This document shows, in pieces, positions 57,744 to 64,000 of a stretch of 64,000 nucleotides of DNA. A program made the position numbers and the translations under genes. Origin of the DNA: Streptomyces sp. NBC_01235 (GTDB lineage: Bacteria > Actinomycetota > Actinomycetes > Streptomycetales > Streptomycetaceae); assembly GCF_035989285.1 (NCBI RefSeq), contig NZ_CP108513.1, forward strand, positions 4,092,001-4,156,000. Direction: 5' to 3'. How positions within the stretch are numbered: position 1 is the first letter of the stretch; each line of letters starts with the position of its first letter. The notes beneath the pieces were generated by a model. The model saw nothing but the letters and a program-made list of their open reading frames with translations, searched no databases and was not told the DNA's origin.

Positions 57744-58388
57744 TTACAGGTTGCTGAAGTCCGGGCCCTTGGTGCGGGTGCGCTTGATCTCGTAGAAGCC
57801 GGGGACCGAGGCGACGGCGAGGGTGCCGTCCCACAGGCGGGCGGCCTCCTCGCCCTTGGGGGCGGGGGTGACGACCGGGCCGAAGAAGGCGATCTGCTCG
57901 CCGTCGGGGCCGGGCACGGCGATGACCGGGGTGCCGACGTCCTGGCCGACCTTCTCGATGCCCTCCTTGTGGGAGGCGCGCAGCTCGGCGTCGAACTCGA
58001 AGTCCTTCTGCTCGGCGTAGTCGATCAGGTCGGCGGGCAGGCCGACGTCGGCGAGCGCGCCGGCGATGGCCGACAGGGTGGGGCCCTCGCCCTCGTTGTG
58101 GATGCGGGTGCCGAGCGCGGTGTAGAGCGGGCCGAGGATGTCGGCGCCGTGCTTCTGCCAGGCGGCGGTGACCACGCGCACCGGCTGCCAGGCCTTGACC
58201 TCGAGCATCTCGCGGTACTCCTCGGGCAGCTCGTCGAGCTTGTTCTCGTTGAGGACGGCGAGGCTCATGATGTGCCAGCGCACCTCGATGTCACGGACCT
58301 TCTCCACTTCCAGGACCCAGCGGGAGGTCATCCAGGCCCAGGGGCACAGCGGATCGAACCAGAAGTCGACGGGGGTCTTCTCGGACAT
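57744..58388 (-). CDS. DsbA-like, mycothiol-dependent nitroreductase (Rv2466c) family protein
   Basis: 214 residues, thioredoxin fold with helical insert. DFWFDPLCPWAW gives the active-site C15 followed by PW and Ala at 18. The mycobacterial Rv2466c has CPWC as I recall; here the second Cys is Ala, so it is a monothiol type. EVEKVRDIEVRWH, RIHNEGEG, GTPVIAVPG and FFGPVV match the family. It likely reduces mixed disulfides of mycothiol. ATG 58386-58388. Confidence 0.9.
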   Translation of the reverse strand: MSEKTPVDFWFDPLCPWAWMTSRWVLEVEKVRDIEVRWHIMSLAVLNENKLDELPEEYREMLEVKAWQPVRVVTAAWQKHGADILGPLYTALGTRIHNEGEGPTLSAIAGALADVGLPADLIDYAEQKDFEFDAELRASHKEGIEKVGQDVGTPVIAVPGPDGEQIAFFGPVVTPAPKGEEAARLWDGTLAVASVPGFYEIKRTRTKGPDFSNL

Positions 58389-58530
58389 GTCTCTCCTCAA
58401 GAGGTCCTCAAGAGATCGGGCTTCCCAACGACAACGCCGCCGTCCGTGCCGCACATTCCCTGCTGCCCGACGTCAGGGGCGCGTGGCAGGATCGCTCCTG
58501 ACCACAAGACCCACTGAGGGAGTACCGCCC

Positions 58531-61149
58531 GTGCCCGGTGAGAACCTGTCCCGCGACGAGGCCCGCGAGCGGGCCGCCCTGCTGTCCGTCGACGGGTACG
58601 ACGTGTCCCTCGACGTGCGTTCGGCGGTCGGCGACGGGGACGACGGCGGCGGGGGCGGGGCCGACGAGCCTCGCACCTTCCGGTCGGTCACCACGATCCG
58701 CTTCCGCTGCAACGAGCCCGGCGCGTCGAGTTTCGCGGACCTGATCGCTCCGAGTGTGACGTCCGTCTCCCTCAACGGCCGGGATCTCGACCCCGGCGAG
58801 GTCTTCGACGGCGTGCGGATCCTCCTGGAGGACCTGGCCGCGGAGAACGAACTGGTCGTCGACGCGCGGTGCGCCTACTCCCGTACCGGCGAGGGACTGC
58901 ACCGCTTCGTCGACCCGGAGGACGGCGAGGTGTACCTGTACACCCAGTACGAGCCGGCCGACTCGCGCCGGGTCTTCGCGGGCTTCGAGCAGCCCGACCT
59001 CAAGGCACCGTTCCGGTTCGAGGTGCGCGCGCCCGAGGAGTGGGTGGTGTGGAGCAACGGCGTCGGCGAGCGGACGGACGGGGTGTGGCGGTTCGCGGAG
59101 ACGAAGCCGATCTCGACGTACATCACGTGCGTGGTCGCGGGTCCCTACCACTACGTCACGGACTCCTACACCCGTGACCTCGGTGACGGTACGACGCTGG
59201 AGATCCCCCTCGGTGCGATGTGCCGCAAGGGGCTGGCCCCCTACTTCGAGGCCGAGGACGTCTTCCTCGTCACCAAGCAGGGCCTGGACTTCTTCCACGA
59301 CCACTTCGACTACCCGTACCCCTTCGGGAAGTACGACCAGGCGTTCGTCCCCGAGTACAACCTCGGCGCGATGGAGAACCCGGGGCTGGTGACCTTCCGG
59401 GAGGAGTACATCTTCCGGGGCAAGGTGACGCGGGCGTCGTACGAGGCGCGGGCGAACGTGATCCTGCACGAGATGGCGCACATGTGGTTCGGCGACCTGG
59501 TCACCATGGAGTGGTGGGACGACCTGTGGCTGAAGGAGTCCTTCGCGGACTTCATGGGCGCGTTCGCCCTCGTCGGCGCGACCCGCTTCACCGACGGCTG
59601 GATCACCTTCGCCAACCGCCGCAAGGCCTGGGCGTACCGGGCCGACCAGCTCCCCTCCACGCACCCGGTCACGGCCGACATCCGCGACCTCCAGGATGCC
59701 AAGCTCAACTTCGACGGCATCACCTACGCCAAGGGCGCGTCCGTCCTGAAGCAGCTGGTGGCGTACGTCGGGCAGGACGCGTTCCTGGAAGGCGCCCGCC
59801 GCTACTTCAAGCGGCACGCGTACGGCAACACACGCCTCGGCGACCTGCTGTCGGTGCTCGGCGAGACCAGCGGCCGGGACATGGGCACCTGGGCGCGGTC
59901 CTGGCTCCAGACGGCGGGTGTGAACTCGCTGACCCCGCAGGTGCTGCTGGACCCGCAGGGCCGGGTGAGCGAGCTGGCGGTGGTCCAGGAGGCTGCGGAG
60001 TCGCACCCGGAGCTGCGCCCGCACCGGGTGGCGATCGGCCTGTACCGGCGCGAGGGCGACCGTCTCGTGCGGTACGCGCGCGCCGAGACGGACGTCGACG
60101 GGCCCCGTACGGTCGTGACGGAGCTGGTCGGCGAGGAGGCCCCGGAGCTGGTGCTGGTCAACGACGACGACCTGACGTACTGCAAGATCCGGTTCGACGA
60201 GACCTCGCTGGCCACGCTGCGGGAGCACCTGGGCTCGATGACCGACCCGCTGGCCCGCGCCCTGTGCTGGTCGGCGCTGTGGAACCTGACCCGGGACGCG
60301 CTGCTGCCCGCGCAGGACTTCGTCGACCTGGTGCTGCGGTTCGCGGGGCGCGAGTCCGACATCGGGGTGCTGCAGATGCTGCACGCGTGGGCGGACTCGG
60401 CGCTGGTGCACTACGCGGCGCCGGAGTGGCGGCCGCGCGGCGGCGCACTGCTCTCCGAGGGCGCCGAGCGCGAGCTGTACCGGGCCGAGCCGGGCAGCGA
60501 GCACCAGTTGGCGTGGGCGCGCTTCTACGCGGGGACGGCCGAGGACCCGGGCGACTTCGAGCTGCTCCAGGGCCTGTTGGACGGCGCGGCGGAGATCGAC
60601 GGCCTGGAGGTGGACCAGGAGCTGCGCTGGGTGTTCCTGGAGCCGCTGGTCGCGCACGGGTTCGCCGACGAGAAGGCGCTGGCGGCCGAACTGGCCCGTG
60701 ACGACACGGCGTCCGGCAAGCGGCACCAGGTCCGCTGCCTCGCGGCCCGCCCCTCCGCGGCGGTCAAGGCGCAGGCGTGGGCCCAGCTGGTGGAGTCGGA
60801 CTCGCTGTCCAACGCGCTGGTGGAGGCGACGATCGCCGGATTCGACCAGCCCTCGCAGCGGGAGCTGCTCGCGCCGTACACGGAGAAGTACTTCGCGTCG
60901 ATCGACCGCATCTGGTCGGAGCGCTCGATCCAGATCGCGATGAACGTCGTCAAGGGCCTGTTCCCGTCGCTCCAGGACTCCCCCGGGACGCTGGAGGCGA
61001 CGGACGCGTGGCTGACGGCGCACGAGTCGGCGGCCCCGGCGCTGCGGCGGCTGGTGCTGGAGGCGCAGGACGATCTGGCGCGGTCGCTGCGGGCGCAGGC
61101 GTGCGCCGCGGAGGCCGGGACCGGGACTGAAGCCGAGGCCGGGGACTGA
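58531..61149 (+). CDS. pepN: Aminopeptidase N (M1 family)
   Basis: 872 residues. LGAMENPG near residue 280 (substrate N-terminus recognition), zinc motif H313-EMAH-317 in ILHEMAHMWFGD, with the second Glu in WLKESFADF near 336. The C-terminal ERAP1-like helical domain fills the last 400 residues. It removes N-terminal residues from peptides. The GTG at 58531 starts it; the frame before it is not coding. Residues in the last 12 codons (EAGTGTEAEAGD) already belong to the G-rich repeat that follows. Confidence 0.96.
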   Translation: MPGENLSRDEARERAALLSVDGYDVSLDVRSAVGDGDDGGGGGADEPRTFRSVTTIRFRCNEPGASSFADLIAPSVTSVSLNGRDLDPGEVFDGVRILLEDLAAENELVVDARCAYSRTGEGLHRFVDPEDGEVYLYTQYEPADSRRVFAGFEQPDLKAPFRFEVRAPEEWVVWSNGVGERTDGVWRFAETKPISTYITCVVAGPYHYVTDSYTRDLGDGTTLEIPLGAMCRKGLAPYFEAEDVFLVTKQGLDFFHDHFDYPYPFGKYDQAFVPEYNLGAMENPGLVTFREEYIFRGKVTRASYEARANVILHEMAHMWFGDLVTMEWWDDLWLKESFADFMGAFALVGATRFTDGWITFANRRKAWAYRADQLPSTHPVTADIRDLQDAKLNFDGITYAKGASVLKQLVAYVGQDAFLEGARRYFKRHAYGNTRLGDLLSVLGETSGRDMGTWARSWLQTAGVNSLTPQVLLDPQGRVSELAVVQEAAESHPELRPHRVAIGLYRREGDRLVRYARAETDVDGPRTVVTELVGEEAPELVLVNDDDLTYCKIRFDETSLATLREHLGSMTDPLARALCWSALWNLTRDALLPAQDFVDLVLRFAGRESDIGVLQMLHAWADSALVHYAAPEWRPRGGALLSEGAERELYRAEPGSEHQLAWARFYAGTAEDPGDFELLQGLLDGAAEIDGLEVDQELRWVFLEPLVAHGFADEKALAAELARDDTASGKRHQVRCLAARPSAAVKAQAWAQLVESDSLSNALVEATIAGFDQPSQRELLAPYTEKYFASIDRIWSERSIQIAMNVVKGLFPSLQDSPGTLEATDAWLTAHESAAPALRRLVLEAQDDLARSLRAQACAAEAGTGTEAEAGD

Positions 61150-61425
61150 AGCCGAGGCCGGGGCTGAGACCGGGGGCCGGGACTGAGGCCGGGGTCGGGG
61201 CCGGGGTCGGGGCCGGGGCTGAGGCCGGAACTGAGGCGGGGCCGGGGTCGGGGCCGGGGTCGGGGCCGGGGCCGGGGCCGGGGCCGGGGCCGGGGCTGAG
61301 GCTGAGGCCGGAACTGAGGCGGGGCCGGGGCTGAGGCCGGGGCCGGGGCCGGGGCTGAGGCCGGAACTGAGGCGGGGCCGGGGCTGAGGCCGGGGCCGGG
61401 GCTGAGGCCGGGGTCGGGGCCGGCT
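61115..61425. repeat. GGGGCC/GGGGTC-rich low-complexity repeat
   Basis: About 310 bp of GGGGCC, GGGGTC and GGGGCTGAGGCC units. A run of pure GGGGCC lies near 61260-61300. A longer unit beginning GAGGCCGGAACTGAGGCGGGG recurs three times. It covers the end of pepN and all the DNA after it. The + strand carries many four-G runs. Confidence 0.95.
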
Positions 61426-61460
61426 GAAATCCTTGGCCATGAATTCCGCCGATGGTCACC

Positions 61461-61520
61461 GTTACGGAATTCAGGCAATCACACCCGTAACCCCTGGCTC
61501 CCCCATGCGGGACCAGGGGT
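61461..61520. other. Nested inverted repeats upstream of the AbiEi-like gene
   Basis: GTTACGG (61461-61467) pairs with CCGTAAC (61485-61491). ACCCCTGG (61490-61497) pairs with CCAGGGGT (61513-61520), with inner complementarity. It may be a terminator or a regulatory fold. Confidence 0.45.
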
Positions 61521-61633
61521 TTCGGCACCCAATCGGCATCCGAACACCCGTCCTTTAGGACGAGCTTGTCCGGATTTGCCGACAGGCGTGTAACAGCGGT
61601 TAAGAGGCCGACCGGCCGCGGAATCCCCGTTGC

Positions 61634-62692
61634 ATGAACCCCAACACCCCGCTCCCCCAGGTCCCCTCGGCGTCCCCCCGCCCCGTCCGCCGACTGTCGG
61701 ACGTACAGCGCCGCGTCGCGACGGCGGCCCGGCTCCGCTCGCAGGGCGTCGCACCCGCCGAGGCGGACGAGCAGTGCCGTCCCGGCGGCCCCTGGCAACT
61801 GCTCCTCCCCGGCGTGTACCTGCTCCACCCGGGCCCGCCGACCAGCGAGGAGCAGCTGCACGCGGTGCTGATGTACGCGGGCCGCGAGGAGTCGGCGCCC
61901 GCGGTGCCCGCCCAGCCGGGCGCCCGGGAACCGCACCGGCCGGTGTACCAGGGGGCGATGATCACGGGCCTGGCGGCCCTGAACCTGCACGGCCTGTCGT
62001 CGGCTCCGCCGCTGCTGTCCCTGGAGCACATCGACGTCCTGGTCCCGCGCCGGCGCCGGCTGCGCTCGACGGGCTGCGCGCACCTCATCCGCACCCCCGT
62101 CCTGCCGGCTCCCGACCAGGCCACGGGAGTCCCGGTGGCGCCGGTGCCGCGCGCGCTGGCCGACGCGGTGGCACAGCTGACGGACGCGGGGGCGGTACGG
62201 CGGCTGCTGTCGGAGGCGGTACGCGGCGGCCACTGCGAACCGACGGCGGTCGTAAGGGAGTTGAACGACGCGAAGCTGCTGAGCCGGCCGCACGTGGTGG
62301 ACGCGGTGGACTCGCTGCTCGCGGAGGGCCGCGTGATCGCGGAAAACCGCCTGTACACGATGGTGCGCAAGCACGGCCTCCCCGACCCGGTGTGGAACGT
62401 GGACCTCCGCCTGCCGGGCGGCCTCCACCTGGGCGGCCTGGACGCGTACTGGCCGGAGCAGGCGGTGGCGGTGGAGCTGGACACGCGGGCGCCGCGGCAG
62501 GACGAGGACGCGCTGTGGTCGGAGTACGCGCGCAAGCGCGAGCACCTGGAGCGACTCGGCATCACGGTCGTGTACATCACGCCGAAGAAGCTGAGGGACT
62601 CGCCGGAACAGCAGGCCGTGGTGGTCCGCACGGCCCTGATGGCATCGGGCGACAGGGACCCGGCCGCGTATGTCGTGGTGCTGCCCCGGTAG
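61634..62692 (+). CDS. AbiEi-like antitoxin-domain protein with endonuclease-like C-terminus
   Basis: 352 residues. The N-terminus (about 20-75) reads like the wHTH of AbiEi-type antitoxins: QRRVATAARLRSQGVAPAEAD then WQLLLPGVYLLHPGPP. The middle matches GAMITGLAALNLHGL and IDVLVPRRRR. The C-terminal third resembles a DUF559/Vsr-type nuclease fold: GGLDAYWPEQAVAVELD, then YARKREHLERLGITVVYITP, with D, ExD and a late Lys/Arg in the right order. No AbiEii-type toxin is adjacent. Similar solitary proteins are common in actinobacteria and have no proven role. Both domain calls are by eye. Confidence 0.6.
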   Translation: MNPNTPLPQVPSASPRPVRRLSDVQRRVATAARLRSQGVAPAEADEQCRPGGPWQLLLPGVYLLHPGPPTSEEQLHAVLMYAGREESAPAVPAQPGAREPHRPVYQGAMITGLAALNLHGLSSAPPLLSLEHIDVLVPRRRRLRSTGCAHLIRTPVLPAPDQATGVPVAPVPRALADAVAQLTDAGAVRRLLSEAVRGGHCEPTAVVRELNDAKLLSRPHVVDAVDSLLAEGRVIAENRLYTMVRKHGLPDPVWNVDLRLPGGLHLGGLDAYWPEQAVAVELDTRAPRQDEDALWSEYARKREHLERLGITVVYITPKKLRDSPEQQAVVVRTALMASGDRDPAAYVVVLPR

Positions 62693-62721
62693 TGACGGAT
62701 CGGGGCGGGCCCAGGAGGGGA

Positions 62722-62761
62722 GAGGAGGGGCCGCCGGGGCCGGACCCTGCGGCCCCTCCTC
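62722..62761 (+). terminator. Terminator of the AbiEi-like gene
   Basis: Perfect 13-bp stem GAGGAGGGGCCGC with its complement and a 14-nt loop, 30 bp after the stop. Confidence 0.85.
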
Positions 62762-62789
62762 ATGTCGTCATGGTGTTCCGTGCCGCTGC

Positions 62790-62928
62790 ACGCCCTTCGC
62801 AAGGGGCACCCCGTGCCGACCCGGTCGGTGAGTTCGGTGCGCAGTGCGGCGAGTTCGGCCATGCGGGCGTCGATGATCCGGATCTTCTCCTCGAACAGCG
62901 CCGAGAGGGCGTCCGCCGTGTCGGGGCC
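62790..62928 (-). pseudogene. Remnant of a MerR-family regulator C-terminus
   Basis: On the minus strand DTADALSALFEEKIRIIDAR, then ELAALRTEL, then GTGCPLR read like the C-terminal dimerisation helix and Cys-containing tail of a MerR regulator. There is no DNA-binding domain: the homology stops at about 62930, where another gene remnant starts on the opposite strand. The stop is also not in the expected frame. Confidence 0.45.
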
Positions 62929-62933
62929 TCGCG

Positions 62934-63379
62934 CAGTTCCGGGCGAGCGCCTGGTACGACCTCGTCGTGGCGGCCGGCTTCGCGACGCCGTGGACGTACG
63001 CGCTGGTGCACGACCGGTTGCCGTCGTGGGGCCGGGCGTGGGGGCTGGGGGTTTTCCCCGAAGCCGACCCCGCGCAGGTCCTGTACGCGAACCTGATGGG
63101 GTCGGTGGTCGTCGCCCGGGCCTTCCGCGCGTCGTCCGGCCACTGCCGGTGCACGGGATCTTCGACGGGGGCGCGCGTGCCCCGTTCACGGCGTGGCAGG
63201 CGTACGCACTGGCTCAGGGGGCGCCACGGTTCCTGTGGGTGTCCCTGGGCGTCGAGGCGGCGTTCGGGGTGGTGCAGTTGGTGCAGTTGGTGCAGTTGGT
63301 GCAGTTGGTGCAGTCGGTGCCGTGGGCACGGAGAACCGGCGGAGGCGGGCTCGACCCCGTCAGTCTTCCCCAGAGGTGA
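62934..63379 (+). pseudogene. Frameshifted small membrane protein
   Basis: One frame reads FRASAWYDLVVAAGFATPWT, LPSWGRAWGLGVFPEADP and VLYANLMGSVVVARAF to about 63125. The sense then continues in another frame: RPLPVHGIFDGGARAPFT, AWQAYALAQGAPRFLWV, GVEAAFGVVQL, ending at 63379. One base was lost or two gained near 63110-63145. The true start is also missing. The last part holds a 9-bp repeat expansion, and its end overlaps the glycosyltransferase stop. It resembles four-span Streptomyces membrane proteins. Confidence 0.6.
63272..63316. repeat. Five 9-bp tandem repeats
   Basis: GTGCAGTTG x4 then GTGCAGTCG. In the frame of the broken membrane protein it adds Val-Gln-Leu units. Confidence 0.95.
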
Positions 63380-64000
63380 CACTCAGGGCGGTGCCCGCGT
63401 AGACGCGGTCGATCAGGGCCGCGTAGGACGCGATCATCCTCGTCCGGCTGAAGCGTTCGCGGCTCGCGGCGAGGGCCGGGGCGAAGGCGGAACGGTTCGC
63501 CACCGCCTCGGTCCAGGCCGCCGCGATCACGTCCGGGTCCGGCGGGGTCACGATGCCGTGGCCCGCGACGATCACCGCGCTGTCGCCGACGTCCGTGGCC
63601 ACCGGGACGGCCCCGCACATCATGCCCTCGACGAGGCACAGGGGGGCCGCCTCGCCCCAGGAGGAGGTGAGCGCAACCACGTCGGCGGCCGCGTAGACCG
63701 CCTCCATGTCGTGGCGTACGCCGAGGAGATGCAGGCCGACGCGGTCCCGCGCGCCGAACGCCGCCGCGATGTCCGCGGCCAGCCCCGGGTTCGCCGCCGT
63801 CATGCCCGCCCCGCACATCAGGACGTGCCCCTCCGGCACGGCGTCCAGCCAGGCCCTGGCCGCCGCCAGGAGCAGGGGGACGTTCTTCATGCCGTCGTAG
63901 CGGGCCGCGAAGACGACAACCGGGGCGGCGGCCGGGATGTCCAGGGACGTGCGGACCGCGAGGCGTCGGGGCGCGTCCGGGCGGAAGCGGATCAGGTCGA
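63360..64000 (-). CDS. Family 4 glycosyltransferase, 5' end outside window
   Basis: About 213 C-terminal residues are visible and the frame is open to the window edge. VVVFAARYDGMKNVPLLLAAA opens the GT-B nucleotide-sugar domain (read as VFAARYDGMKNVPLL), followed by HVLMCGAGM, LLGVRHDMEAVYAAADVVAL and SSWGEAAPLCLVEGMMCG. The Glu pair in the last motif (E-x7-E) marks GT4 retaining enzymes. Substrate unknown. Not linked to the GT2 at the other end of the window. Confidence 0.88.
   Translation of the reverse strand, partial: DLIRFRPDAPRRLAVRTSLDIPAAAPVVVFAARYDGMKNVPLLLAAARAWLDAVPEGHVLMCGAGMTAANPGLAADIAAAFGARDRVGLHLLGVRHDMEAVYAAADVVALTSSWGEAAPLCLVEGMMCGAVPVATDVGDSAVIVAGHGIVTPPDPDVIAAAWTEAVANRSAFAPALAASRERFSRTRMIASYAALIDRVYAGTALSVTSGED

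Noticed and set aside
58408..61440. A long minus-strand frame across pepN rich in PRPRPQPRP
   Set aside because: It is the complement of the pepN gene and of the GGGGCC repeat; it has no ribosome site or family feature.
62762..63382. Intact hypothetical genes on either strand
   Set aside because: Recognisable protein sense switches frame mid-way and both families lack their starts, so remnants explain it better.

Overview
The window is a high-GC actinobacterial chromosome segment, almost certainly Streptomyces. Codon third positions are nearly all G or C, and GTG starts are frequent. The mreBCD-pbp2-rodA cluster, the clpX-clpP2-clpP1-tig block, the TIGR03960/TIGR03936 pair and a very long RNase E occur in the order I recall for the SCO259x-SCO264x part of S. 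coelicolor; that comparison is from memory, not from an alignment. Both window ends cut glycosyltransferase genes.

Layout. 1-3383 (-): sugar genes (GT2, Gfo/Idh oxidoreductase, DegT aminotransferase), probably for a surface glycan. 3842-8017 (-): rne. 8295-12805 (-): the radical-SAM protein TIGR03960 and its partner TIGR03936, separated here by a terminator, a small ORF and a repeat-built membrane protein. 13048-14580: CYTH-CHAD protein. 14720-21170 (-): rodA, pbp2, mreD, mreC, mreB, the elongation and spore-wall machinery. 21391-26459 (-): ndk, DUF4233, folC, valS. 26596-27597 (+): Pro/Gln-rich membrane protein. 27693-32396 (-): clpX, clpP2, clpP1, tig. Two tRNA genes (Pro, Gly) follow. 33077-41476: mixed housekeeping and accessory genes (acyltransferase, HD hydrolase, PP2C phosphatase, Eis-type acetyltransferase, Fpg/Nei glycosylase, RpiB, amino-acid permease). 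41772-45304: Ser/Thr kinase, LPXTG protein, BioY.

45592-52322 (+) is the most interesting part. It is an organosulfur-acquisition locus: a ROK regulator, a Tat-type lipoprotein binding protein, an SsuC-like permease, an SsuB-like ATPase, an LLM flavin monooxygenase and a TauD dioxygenase. Two tiny ORFs precede it. One (45592-45684) carries the RRHVDL signature of actinobacterial sulfur-gene leader peptides. The other (47084-47110) encodes an 8-residue peptide with three Cys, has a perfect TTGACA box just upstream, and has a strong hairpin just after its stop. Together they look like a cysteine-sensing attenuation system, possibly with leaderless translation.

52410-57633: a lipoprotein metalloprotease candidate, then an MMPL exporter with a NarL-type two-component system. 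57744-61149: mycothiol-dependent reductase homologue and pepN. The end of the window holds a ~300 bp GGGGCC-rich repeat, an AbiEi/nuclease-like protein, a region where two apparently divergent genes have been fused and broken by deletion and frameshift, and a partial GT4 glycosyltransferase. Strong inverted repeats mark most convergent gene ends.
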